The notes under the pieces: model-generated
What the model was told of the DNA's origin: nothing
The model's input: the letters and a program-made list of their open reading frames with translations, nothing else
Databases searched by the model: none
In this document: positions 25,401 to 38,347 of the stretch, piece after piece
Layout of the letters: every line of letters starts with the position of its first letter
Numbering within the stretch: position 1 is the first letter of the stretch
Program-made: the position numbers and the translations under genes
Origin: Onchocerca volvulus
Lineage: Eukaryota > Nematoda > Chromadorea > Rhabditida > Onchocercidae
Direction: 5' to 3'
Length of the DNA: 64,000 nucleotides
Assembly: GCA_000499405.2 (NCBI GenBank)
Contig: HG738139.1
Span: forward strand, 15,247,342 to 15,311,341

Positions 25401-28306
25401 ATTTGGATGTAGTCAAATAATTTAATTTGAGATAATAAAGATTATTTTATATCAATTCAATGCTGTAAACAGAAATCACTGAAGACGAATTTTTTTTTTT
25501 CTTTTTACTTGTTAGAAAAGTTACAATTAAAAGAAGAAGTATGTTGTATGAAAGTCATATAAGTTATTTCCAGTAATTCATATTTCGGGGTCTCTTACAA
25601 GTAGGATTTATTTCATTCTTTTATACGAAGGAATTAGGCCATTCTATAAAATATTCTCTTAAATATAAAAAAATTTGGAGTGGAAAGAATATATTTATTT
25701 GCTGCATATTTAGGATCGGATAATTCGTTGTATTTTATTTGTAGTTGCAGATTTTAGTATAATAAAAATTTTTTAGGTCAATTACGTGCCGGATTCGATT
25801 TAGTAGTAGAATCTCTTAATTTAATGAATAGTGTATATGGTGCAGTACATTCCGATATGGCGCAATGTATGCGTTTACTTGCTCGTCTTTCATATATTCT
25901 TGGTGATCCATCTGAAGCACTATCACAACAGCATAAGGCAACATTGATGAGCGAACGTTGTAATGGCTTAGATAGTGCTAATACTGTTATCGAATATGTT
26001 AGTTCTTTTTTTTATCTTTTATCCTTTGCTAATTTATGAGGAATTCAGATTATCGTATGATAGAAATCATCATTTTTCGTAAAAATTTACGGAAAAATTG
26101 TCGCAAAAATGAGATGAAGTATTAACAGTTCAGCTTTGTAAAAATTATTTTTGGTTCTTTTGTCAATTTTGATTTTATAGTTTAGAACAGTTTATGAAAC
26201 AGAAACAAGAATATAAAATAAAACAGTTCCATCAGTTATGAATAAATATATAGTAGCTTATATTTTGTTTAAAATTATTGCTCTATTCGAAGATCAATTA
26301 TTTATTTATGCCATATGATGCTTTGTGCACAGTCATGCTTTGGCATAACACTTTTGCTTCATGTTTGATATTTTGTCCATAAATTAATGTTTAAAACGTT
26401 TTGATTTCAAATGTCAGTATCAGGACTTTTCATTAATACATTTTCCACGTTAAACATCGATTGTATCTGCAATGCCAATTAACAGATTTATTGATAAGTT
26501 ATAAAGCTGTCGATATGCTCTGAGATTTTTTAGCTGTTACTAAAAATTCAATAAATGAATTTATGGTTTAAATATTTTTTTGTTTCAGTTGAATCTTGCT
26601 CATTTTTCCTTTGCAAATCTTCATATTGCTGCCGCATTGAAATTACTTTATCGAGCTCGTTATCTATTGCTGCTTATTCACGGTATGATCTTTGCGATTT
26701 CTCTCATATTTGGCTGATTGAATATTTTCGTTCGCGCTAAACTGTCCATATTAATTTTATGTTAATTTTACATTTCAGCTATCACATACAACTATAAATG
26801 CCACTCTTGCTTTACGGACATTTAAAATGTCATCATAGTCACTTAACTTTATGTTATCATTTTTGTCCTGGTACAGTTTGTAATAACCAAAACCTTCGAA
26901 ATTTTTTTTACCAGTTAGTAAATGAAATATTTTAAGAAGTATAAAATTAAGTTGTCATAGAACATTTGAAGTTTTTTAACTAACATCTACTTTACAGTTT
27001 TATGTTAATGAATTTAATAAACATTCTTCTAGAACATTCTTAATGTGATATTTTGATAAATATATTTCAAAATATTGACCCTTATGCTCTTTTAAAGGAG
27101 AAAATCATCCATTTATGGCGGAAATAGATGGTAATATTGGTGTAATATTATATGCAGTACAAGAATTTGATGATGCATTGAAATTTCTTCAAAATGCTCT
27201 GAAATTGCACCAAACTTATTTGGAACCACAAGCTTTAAAGACAGCACTTATATATCATTTGATGGCGAGAACTTATTCGTGCCGTGGAGATTTCCGCACT
27301 GCTCTACAAATGGAAAAAGTATGTTTGATAAAACGAAAGAATTGATTTAATTCTTTGCTTTCACATAATTTCATATTTTCGTGATCTTACGATTAAATAG
27401 ATGATAATTCACAGCATTTTGTTATTATTTTCTGGAAAATCCTGAAAACAAGGCGCTAAATTTCATAGGGGAATTTGAACACTTGATTTTCAACTTTTTG
27501 ACACAGAAATAATTTGGATTCTAAATGATGAAAAATCAAAAATATTTAGGAAACATTTGCAATTTACTCAAAGACCTTTGGCAATGATCATGAAAAGACC
27601 AAAGAAAGCAGCGAATGTTTGAAACATTTGACGCAACAGGCTGTAACTTTCCAAAAACGTATCAATGAAGCTAATCGACAAGGGTCTAGCAATATCGGAC
27701 AACTTCTTCCCATTGAAGTTTGTCTATTTAAAAGTTTTATCAGTTAAAATTTGATGTATGAAATTATTTAATTAGGTTCAGAGGATTTCGAGAGATGATG
27801 ATAGATAGATAAATTTTTAATCAGAACTAAGATAAAAGGCATACGAGTAAAGCAAGGCAGTTAGTTGCTTATTTGATTCCTAACTGCAAAGAATATGTGA
27901 TGCATTGCAAAAATTTAAGTAATTAATACGAAATAATATAGGACAGGTAAGTAGATTAGTTTGATTGAAATTAAATCAAACTGCATTTTAAATAAATTCT
28001 TTTTTTCAGATTCATCGTCCATCATTACACAGTGTATTGGAAATATTAAATATATTGAATGGAATAATATTTATACAACTGAAAGGCGTTTCGGCATTTC
28101 CGGAAGTCAATGAAGGAAATGACAAATTGGGAAATAACAACAACAATAATAATAAGATACTGGAAAATATGGCAAATAACATGAAAAAAGATGGAAATAA
28201 TGATGATACAACCGCAGTTCTATCACGACCGCAGATGGATAATATTAAAGCTGTTATCAGTGGTAGTGATACCATACAAGCCATGCAAGAAGTTGCTTTA
28301 GATTAA
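14299..28306 (+). CDS. clu-1: clustered mitochondria protein homologue (CLU/CLUH)
   Basis: Twenty-five exons: 14299-14358, 15391-15499, 16960-17066, 17468-17639, 18105-18261, 18630-18783, 18936-19193, 19525-19758, 20073-20198, 20503-20633, 20899-21001, 21217-21333, 21840-22018, 22301-22481, 23029-23163, 23363-23527, 23818-23976, 24296-24454, 24684-24935, 25209-25365, 25777-25997, 26589-26682, 27098-27318, 27550-27717, 28010-28306. They join in one frame to 1371 aa; human CLUH is about 1300 aa. From family knowledge, CLUH is a cytosolic RNA-binding protein for mRNAs of nuclear-encoded mitochondrial proteins, and its loss clumps mitochondria. Seen here: a Ser/Thr-rich N-terminus; the N-terminal region ending in [20 protein letters not shown] (near 145-165); the Clu domain at about 340-640, with [15 protein letters not shown] and [17 protein letters not shown]; the eIF3 p135-like region with AFDIRFNP; and TPR-type helices at about 1030-1275. 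The acidic linker (about 655-741) and the Asn-rich C-terminus are variable. The start is the first ATG after the likely spliced-leader acceptor. Intron 4 begins GC, and intron 8 must end TG (see findings). Confidence 0.96.
14490..14665. repeat. CTAG-rich inverted repeats and GC-rich patch in clu-1 intron 1
   Basis: CCTAGTA-C-TACTAGG forms a tight hairpin near 14502-14516. CTACTAGG pairs with CCTAGTAG about 20 bases later. The patch at about 14590-14665 is clearly richer in G+C than the intron around it and includes CCGGAAA/TTTCCGG. It may be a fragment of a mobile or foreign sequence, but I do not recognise it. Confidence 0.45.
18304..18440. repeat. AT-rich inverted repeats in clu-1 intron 5
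   Basis: ATTAGATATACTAAT (18304-18318) pairs perfectly with ATTAGTATATCTAAT (18322-18336) across a 3-base loop. Diverged copies of the same ATTAGATATA word follow down to about 18440. Confidence 0.8.
19373..19422 (+). repeat. 50-base T homopolymer in clu-1 intron 7
   Basis: An uninterrupted run of 50 T about 100 bases before the exon 8 acceptor. The length should be treated as approximate because such runs are hard to sequence. Confidence 0.9.
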
Positions 28307-28415
28307 AAAATTTTAGGAAAATAGAAAAATTTTTGTATCATTTATTTTAATTCATGCATTCTCAATTAGTTTTTCCTTGAAATACTTCGATTGGCATTTT
28401 TCTTTCTTTTTGTTC

Positions 28416-28421
28416 AATAAA
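28416..28421 (+). terminator. clu-1 polyadenylation signal
   Basis: AATAAA lies 110 bases after the clu-1 stop codon and is the first canonical signal downstream on this strand, giving a short 3' UTR. Cleavage would fall shortly after it. Confidence 0.6.
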
Positions 28422-31400
28422 ATGAAAAAACTTAAATTATGAAGAAATTTATATTCAAGAGAGTTACTGCAGATATTTCTTAAACTTTGAAATAATGTTA
28501 CATTAGAATGCAAAATAAGAAACCATATGAAATTATGCAGATTACTGAAATGTTTGGATTTCAAGGTTTTCCGCATGCTTTTTTTTTGTATAATAGAATT
28601 TGAATTATAGTGAGATATAATCATTAGTTGTGTTGGTATCATTCAGACTGAATACATTGCTCATTGTTTCTTTCCGAAGTGTTCTTATTGTCAATAGTTT
28701 TTTTCATTGAATTTTTTTGCATTGGTAGGAGTTATTCATCCTTGCTGCTCATTCTAAAATTTTTTATTTCAATTTATCTTATATTATTTTTTTGTATTTG
28801 TATAGCGGAAATTTTGCATAGTAACTGAGATATTTATGCACACATATTGTTAAAGGATGAATTAAGAGCTCGAAAATTTAAAGTTGAAAATTCTGGGAAA
28901 CTTTTCTTCGAAAAATTTCAAAAATTCCTATCTTTGCATCAGATTAAAATTCATACAAATTTTGCTTTTCTCCATCAATTTCAGTGAAAAGAACTATTGA
29001 ATTCATGATTCAAATTTTATCATTATAATATTAATGTTGCAATATACAAAGTTTATGATTTTTTTTTTTTTTTTTTTTGCTCATTGAAACACTTCGTGAA
29101 TTTCAATTTCTTTCAATAATGTTAACATCAACAACTTTATGGAGAAAGAGGAAGAAATAGAGAGATATCAGTTCAAGTAGATAATTTTATTTATCATGTA
29201 ACGGGAAGATGATGCATAGTGTTACAGTATGTTTCAAATTCAAAGTTTTGTTGTTTTTTTTTTTTTTTTTTTTTAAATACAAGTTAAAAGATTACTTTTT
29301 TCTCATGCAATTTTAACTTTTCTTATCTAAATGTTTAATATGTGCAATTATTAATCGGACACATATACGGTATGCATTTTTGTCATTAAACATGCATATT
29401 GTTACAAGTTATTCATTATTTTTTTTGTTGTTATTCATTAGTTGAAATTATCAAGAAAGGCATCAATCTTGAAAAGAATATTTACATTGCTTATCATCTT
29501 ATATTATACATTCAAAAAATTGATGTATACTTCTTGATCAGCAAAGTATATGTCTTATCTTATTTCCTTTCGTTTTTTTCTTTCCAAATTTTAAATCTAA
29601 ATTTGATTGTTATTAATGTTTGAAATTTTTACAGCTGCTATCAATAGCTAAAGCAAATAGTACAGAAAAAAAATTATGATTCATTAATTATTTAATTATA
29701 GGTAAATTAAAGATGGCTGTTTGTGAAAAAATTGATTTTGAATACTTCTTGATTTTCTCATTAAAAAGAATTGCAAATAAAAGAAAGAAGTATCAATTTT
29801 TGCAAAAAATATTCTGAAAACTTCTAATTTCTGATTATAAGTTACATTCATCTCAGAAGAAAAAGAACATTAGCTGATCATACTTTATGCATTTTTAATT
29901 GTAAACCGTTTTTTAGTTTTCTTTTTTTTTTTTTTCGGGAAAATCATTTTATGTTTGCACTTGTTAACTTTTTCTTTGTTTTCATAATCGTTTAGATTTG
30001 AAATTGACGGGTTTAATTCAATTTTATTTCCCCTGTCATTATTTGTGCTCGTTTAGATTTTTTATTTTTTATTTTTCCTTCTCATCCTTTGTAACCTCAT
30101 TGTCAAAATTTTTGTTTTTCAGAATCCATCTTTTACGCGTGTGTAAATGTATCTATATATATATATATATACGTATGTGTGTGAGTGTGTTTGTATATGG
30201 GAAAAGAATTTTTTAGATGTACGGGGGATTCCATCGAGGCTTTGTATATCGAATAAAATCAATAATACTTAATCCCATCCCCTATCCAACTTCCTAAATT
30301 CACGATTGTATCACTCCTTAGCTTATCTTTTCAAGGAATGAAATCTAGTAAAATGTGCGGGAATTTCATTTTCTCCCATGATAATCTGTTTGAATGAATT
30401 GGATCAAACATATGTCATCATGATAATCAGAGGATACTTCCATTATTAATTCTAGATTTGCCAAAAAATATTCTTATAAATTTAGCTTCTTTGGTTTATC
30501 TCATGACTTCTAATTATGCCATATACTTTTCAATCAGATCATTCATTATAACACAATCATTATGCATTAAAAACAAGAAATTTTCAGAAATTTGACAAAA
30601 TATTTGGAAATTGTTTAATTTTTCCGGAAGAAGTTGAATTCCTTTTTTTGCTTTTTTTAAAATATCTTGATTACTAAAAATGCAAATTCGATAGAAAAGC
30701 ACAGTTTTCAATATATCATCGATAATTCGGAGTAAAACACTGCAAAACTCTTCTCGTATTATTATCTGAATGAAAATTACAAAAGGTAAATAAACGAACA
30801 TAAAGTATTTCTCGCATAACAATTTATATCTCTAGTGATGCTGACAATATTATTATTTACTTTCCACGAATATTTTCTACACAATCCTGCAGATATAGTT
30901 CAATTTGATGGAAAACTGAAATTCGAAGAAATTACATGGCATGGCTGGATAAAGTATTTAATGAAGTTTTAAGGCTATAAAGTCAAGACTAAACAGACAA
31001 TTGCATTTGTTAAAAGATGTACGATAATGATTAAAGGAAAATGAAAATAGGAATTACTTGACGAAATTATTGAAAAATAAAATAGTTGAAAGGAAAAAGA
31101 GAATAATATAAGTGAAATAATTATAAGCATTATGAATCAGCTTTTCTGAATGGGAAATAATGGTTAGTTTGAGCAATTCTCTAGTTATTTTCCTGAAATA
31201 ACGAGGAAACCTGCAATAATGAGGCTAAGATTAGAAATTATGACATATGCAATTCAAGATAGATAATAAGAGAAGTTGGTGAGTTCAGAAAAAGTGTCAG
31301 TATTTTTGATTTTGTTCCAGTTCCTGACAAATATAAAATAGAATAAAATCTTTAAGTCTTGACTAAAATAGATTGCGATAAAGTTTACAAATGCTTTGAA

Positions 31401-31504
31401 TGAAAGATCGGAAAAATAAAATACCTGACCAAAGAACGGACTAGAAGGAGCTAATTTTTGAACTTTGATGGTAATAAATTCCATTATCACCTATTACTTT
31501 TTCC
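28422..31504. other. intergenic region between convergent genes
   Basis: Three kilobases between the 3' ends of clu-1 (+) and NOMO (-). The short open frames on either strand are AT-rich, unlike any known protein, and not joined by usable splice sites. It contains T runs near 29060 and 29255 and a short TA/GT patch near 30150-30195. No gene is supported. Confidence 0.7.
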
Positions 31505-32325
31505 CTACTGTGCCTTTTTCAATTTTTGTCGTTTTCTGGCTGCATCAGTATAATCATCACTAGGTGATAAACTGCGTTGTGGTAACGATATGTTCGATAG
31601 TTGAACAAATATTTCTTCCACAAAAGAAATAGCCTGAAGTTTGGGATTAATATAATTTTCATGAATACTGAAAAATGTTTCATAATAAAAATGATTAAAA
31701 TTCGAATCTCCCTAATTTCGATTTAAAAAACAAGTATTTCAATATGCTACTAAAAATCCAAATATGAGAAATTGTTAATTAGAGCATGATGTGCAGACCG
31801 GCATAGGCAGACGTATAAAATACTGATATTAAACATGTCAAAAATAGGAGACATAAAATAGCAAAAAATACTTACAATATCTGGCAGAAATCATACGTAA
31901 TAAATTGCTTCTAATGGTTCCTTTATAGAATATCTCTCATTTCTTATCATCTGCAGACAATGTAATAAAAAATAAATAAGTAAAACCTTTTGATGATTGA
32001 AAAATAGATATGCAATAAGAAGGAAAAATGGAAGTGCAAAATAGCTGCCACCAGATATTTCCACTTCAGATTTTCGCTGAAATTTTGATAAAATAATTTA
32101 AAAAGAAAATAATAAATAAAGTCAACCACCGAAATAAGTGAAAATCAAGAGATGTCTGGTGAGCGTTTTCTAAAAATCTGCGTTTTTATTATGTAATCAT
32201 ATCACTACCAAATGATGAGTTTTTTGATAATTGTACCATAGTGTCAAAATGTATGGGAAAAATCTTTTATAAGAAATTCTGATTCATTGGAATCGATAAT
32301 CACATACGCAGGGAACTATCCATCA

Positions 32326-32357
<32 letters not shown>

Positions 32358-35300
32358 CATTTTTCCAGTTTTGAAATGATTCGGATATATTCGGCTGGTA
32401 TGAAATAAGCTAATTGATTATGTATGAACTGCGATTAAATAAGCAATTATTTAAACAGTTGTCTTAATAAACATCTTATAGAAATTAAAGAAAAAAAGAA
32501 AAAGTAATCTAGAAAAAGAGAATAATTTGCCACGAAAATGGCACAACTAACCTGTGAATGTATACTTAACGAGACCGCTTTAAATGTTTCATTTGCGGTG
32601 AAGAAAACTTCAGCAGAATCTAATTTTTGATTATCTGTACCATAATTCGTCTCAAATCGAACCGAATATATCTTGAAAATTTTTTTGAAAATGAATTCAA
32701 GAAGAAATATTACAACACACATAAAATTTCGTTCGATCAAATAGATAATGTATATTTTATCGATGTTCAAATGCCAATAAATCTATTTGGCTAAAAGCTA
32801 CATAGCTTTTTCATTTATGCCTATAAACAAATGTCGAAAGTATTGCACTTATATTATATTCAACGATTAGTTGCAAACTTATCATTGCGCAATGACAGCA
32901 TCAACTAAACATTAAGTTAACAAGTCTTATCAAAAATCGAAAAGAACATAACTTACGGCATTATCCACTGTAGAAATTTCGAAATAAAATACAGTAGATG
33001 GTGCCACGACAGTTGTTTGCTGAATCAAATTACCACTTTTGTAAAGACCAATTTTATACTGCGGTGGTGAATTAATATCAACAAATATAACATGACCAGC
33101 AACATCTACCCGTTCGTCGATATGTGTCAATACGAAATCAATGTCTTTGACATCTTCAGCATTTACCTAAAGACAAAAGAACTGTACGATGCAAATGGTT
33201 ATGTTATACTGTTTATTTGATTACTCGATAATAATAAATCTTTAAAAGCTTAGAAGATACTATCAGAAATTTACCAATCAATTAATGGTATTCATCAGCA
33301 TCTGCACGATGAAATGTGAAAGAATGTCGTGCACATTGCAACATATTCATTTTTAAAATTTCACATTAAGATTGATAAGTAAGCAGTATTAATATTAGTG
33401 TCAAAATATTAAGATAAAAAAAGAAGCCTAATTATAGAATGATCCTTTATGATGTAATAATAACTCTTTTCCTAATCTTTTCATCACTTAATCTTCCAAT
33501 TAATTTACTTGAAAACATTAACCATAATATTATAATGTGTTGGATATGAATGCAAATGTTGACCGTTCGGTGTTTTCAACACCAACCGATAGACACATTT
33601 AGGATGAAGACCACGAATCCGATATTCACCATTTGCATCCGTTGTATCTTCCTCTTGCAATTGATTGCACTGCTCCGATACTGCTTCGACAGTCATTGCT
33701 GGTACTGATTGACCAGCTGGATATGAAACTTTGCCAAAAACACTGCAAGTTTCATTTTTTTTTCCTTTTTCAAAAGAAAAAAAAAATTGAACGAAAAGTA
33801 TAATGAAGTGGATAAGAGATTTCAATTATATAGTAATTAAGCAAACAAACAATATAAAATTAACGATCAGTCTTGGAAAAGCAAAAAAATATTGAATGAC
33901 ATAAAAACAAGAATATATCAAAAGAATTATTCGTAAGACATTGATGAAATAGGAATGAGCCAAATTAATATTACTGAAGCATTTACCTATATGCAAATCG
34001 ATGTCCTTTCAAGTTTACTGTTTCAAATTCACCTTCTTTGATATTTATAGTCATTGATTTTGGATCAAATTTGTATTCCTGTAGTATGGGACGTAAGAAA
34101 TATTCTCCAGGTCGCTGCAAAAAATTTTAAATAGTTTGACGATAATCTGTAAAATATTATACACAATATTTTTGAGTAATTTATTTCAGATTCAATTTTA
34201 AGTTACTGCAATGAATGCTAAAGAAATTCTTTTGCTGTAGAATTGAAAAAAATTATGATCTATATATCAACATGTAATTTGTAGAAATTAACTGTTGGAA
34301 AGATGCTTGGAATAATACAATAACTAATCATATCTTAGCATCTCAATGATACTGAGATATGTTTTATCATTATTCTTCATAAATGTAAAAACATTGAAAT
34401 TTAGGATAACATGAAGATGTTTAAAACTTCACCAAACCAACGAAGATGATTCTCCCAGTTTTATCAATGAAATTATTGGACCGATAATTCTCAGCACCGC
34501 TCAAAGAAATGAGTACACTAGAAAGCGGTTCGCCCGTTTCAGCATCAGCAGCAGTAATGATTAGTTGTGACAGTTTGATGGCATTCAATATTCCTAGTTT
34601 CTCTGTTTTCTCAAACTTATATCCACTTTTTTCGGCAGTTATATCGAAATCATTAACATTCCGTACTGGACCCATCCTGAAAATCACAAATTTTAGATTT
34701 AAAGATATTCATAAAGCTGAAAAATGAAGTTGAAAATTTTTGCATTTTGTACAAAACATGACTGCATTAAATAAGGCTTCGAATCAATCTATCAATTCAA
34801 GCACCCAACCAATCAATTCGTCAAATGATCAATCAACTATTAAGCAAATAGAAAAGCATTCGTGCAAATCAAATATGAACAGGATTCTGCATCAACATAA
34901 TTACCTAAATTTGCCGTTAGCGTCGGTTACCGATTCAAAGATAATATCAGGATTATTTTTATGCGGTGAACGAATATTTACGCCCTCAACCGCTGGCATC
35001 ACCTGTCCTTCCAAAAATATACCTTTATCGGCTTTGAAAATTATTTCGTCCAAACGACATTCACCTAAAAACAACAAAGAACTTTTTGTTTTCATAAACA
35101 CTTTGTCAATTTTTTTTATTCTGCAAATCGAAATGTGAAAATGTGAGAACACCACCACACAAATAACAAAGGAGAAAACAAGATAAAATTATAAAAAACT
35201 TACCATTGAACAGGAAAATATGAGAAATCGGATTGAAAAGATAAGTTTTCGATTGAGGTGTAAGTGTAACAAGTGCATCAGCATCCAATGCTGATAAATA

Positions 35301-38300
35301 AAATGTGAAAGTTAATCTTTTTGCCGATGAAGAAATTGCCTAAATAATTTAGAATAAAACTTTCGTGAAATGAAAATGAACAATAAGAATTTGTATGATT
35401 AAAAAGCACATTTAAATGCTATCCATCTTCACAATGCTATAAAATATTGCTATAACTTGGATAAAATTTTCCAAATCTTTTTCACGTATATCTTTAAAAC
35501 TTCTGCACTTATCACGCATGTTAAGCAAAAGAAAACTGTACAATAAATTTCCACATGACTTTTACATAATTTTACATTTTTACGTATGCTTGCATTCAAT
35601 CATGCACCAATTCAATCTATGTCAAGTTAATGAAGCAATGCGCCATCTGATTTCATAAGTATAGGAATTCCTATAGGCTGGAACATTTACATACTGTACT
35701 GATTTTAGTATTGATGGAATCAGTTGATTGGCTCTATTATTATAAGTTATGGAAAAAAAAAGTAAAAAATCAAGAAGAGAGATAAAAGTACCGGAATCGT
35801 TTGCTCGTCTATATTGGACTTGACAGATAGGGCAAAATCATCAAGCTCATTCACCACATGGTCCAATTCGATTGAAGCAGACACCAGGAATTTCGAAACA
35901 GATGCAATAAGTGGAACTTCTTGCGGAATACTAATTTCATATGACTGCTTGTCGAATTTATGACAAGCTTCAAATATTACGGTATAAATGCCAGCTAAAG
36001 GAATACAGAATGAAAACTGCCCAGCTGGTATATCAAGCGAATCACTGATTTGAGGTTTGTCCAACATGCTCCATTTCTGGAATAAAAGAATAGATAGTTT
36101 TTGAGACATAGTCTACATTCATATAATCTTCTCAAAATAAAAAAATTACTATTGTCCAGCTAATTCCGAACAAAAGCTAAAACTATTAAAGATTATATTT
36201 CAATGACATAATCTAAACCGCTTTAGCCGGATGTGATAGTTGGGTTGTCGCTCTGTATCCTACTTGACGAAACATGAGGTTATTTAAGTCAGCACGTTCA
36301 ATAACAATGTCCATTTCAGTTTTTTCCCAACAAAATCGACCATTATCCACTATTTTCACTGCGAAGAAAATTTCACTATTTTTATTATATAGTATGTAAT
36401 AATTAATTATGAGATAAAATTTACTAATAAGTAAAATATCAAAACAGGTACCTATTCTATTATTATTTCTGGTATAGAAACTCAGGGTAATTGTGAAAAA
36501 ACACACTTACACTTATAGGAGTCCGGTGCTACTTGATGGAAAACAAACTTATCAATGCCTTCAAGGTTTTTTATTAATATCTTTTCCTTCCATAATTCAA
36601 TCTTCAAAGTACCGCAATCATCTGCAATATACAGTTATAAAGTAAATATCATGATGTTACAATAATTATTCGAAAATTCATCAGCCAATATATTATAATT
36701 TAAAGTACTGCGTTATAATATCTTTCTAATTAATTACAAAATTTTTTACTAAATCAGAAAAAGGCCTTTGGCAAAGACCTAATACATATCATAAAATTAA
36801 TTTCTAACTATATAAAAGGGGAAAAAAAAGAACTTTCAGTAAGATAATGACTTAATATTGTTTAACTTTGTAAACAATGATGTGAACTTTAAAACTCAAA
36901 CAAATTTCTGTGTTCTAAAATGAAGTCCTATAAAAAATTTTGAGAAAATGCGAACCTATGCAAATCACACTAACATTCACATCAGTTTTAAATTGATTAA
37001 ATTCAACATCAAGTACAGGACCCTTCGATAAATCAATTTCACGTTGTTTTGGAGTCATTACTACATCATTTACGGATGAAACCTAAAATACAAACAACTA
37101 CAACATTGTAAGCATATCAACTTCTATTATACTGAAATTCAGCTAATACTAGGAGTTGACAATTTTTTTTAATAAACTAAAATGAATTTATGACTGCTAA
37201 AAAATAAGATATTCAAATCGTAATTTATTACGTCTATATAAAGCTTACTTAAATGAATACTAAAAGAATTAAAGAGAGCCTAGCAATGTTAATATCTTTT
37301 GTGAAACCATGACATGGTTCTTCTCAACTTACAATTATGATTATTACCTGTAATAACAATTGAACAGATGCTTCAAGTAATACCAAATTTCATATTCCAG
37401 ATACAAAATTAACGTTTCATGAGAATATATATATTTAAAAAGAATATAAATAAAAATTGAAACTGCACCGAAACGACATATCTGCCAACTGTTTGCAAAC
37501 TGCATATTTTTCCATCGCTCTTTGTATTCACTGATTTCACGACTTTCGTTTGCTGATTTGTAAAAATGATCGACATTACACGACTAATACTTTCTTCCAC
37601 ATTCACCGTAACACACACCTCTACACTGGAAAGATGCAAAGACAGTTGGAACCAATAATTATTATTCTAACATACGATATTTTAAAATGCAATGTCATGT
37701 TACTACCATAGTTATAATTTTCATATCGAAAAAGTAAAATCGTTTACAGGAACCGCTAATTCATTATAATATTCGGCGAATAATTGCATCTTAACAATGT
37801 CATGTTTTAAATTTTATTAAAGATAAAAATATTCTTCAGTCGTTCTTTTTTCTTGAATAATAATTAATAGTAATAATAATACTGACAAAAATTAATAAAA
37901 TAACAATTAATAAACTAATAGTAATAATTAACAATGAACAACAATTGATAACAACATTGATTAATTAATAATAATAATAATGAAATATGAAGTCATCGAA
38001 TAATTCGATCAATTTCATGATGCAATTATAGAATATTTCAATGCGGTAAAGATAAGCATAATTTACCTTTCTACAACTATGTCCGGAATTTCAGCTTTCA
38101 TTGCAGTCAGCTTGATGTTTACCGTTTTGAAGGCAAAATGATTCTTTTTGGCAGTTATTGTGTAGTCTTCATTTTGTAAACCGTCAAGTGTATACCTGAA
38201 AACATGAAAGAAAGTAGTACAAGTGAAATACATTCTAGAATCTCTTGAAAATAACAACAGAGAAGGCTAATAAAAAAGGAGACAAATTTTTTTTTGGACA

Positions 38301-38305
38301 GTAAT

Positions 38306-38347
<42 letters not shown>

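Noticed and set aside
34740..35138. 132-codon plus-strand frame
   Set aside because: Antisense to NOMO exon 14 and a neighbouring intron; the minus strand carries the conserved protein.
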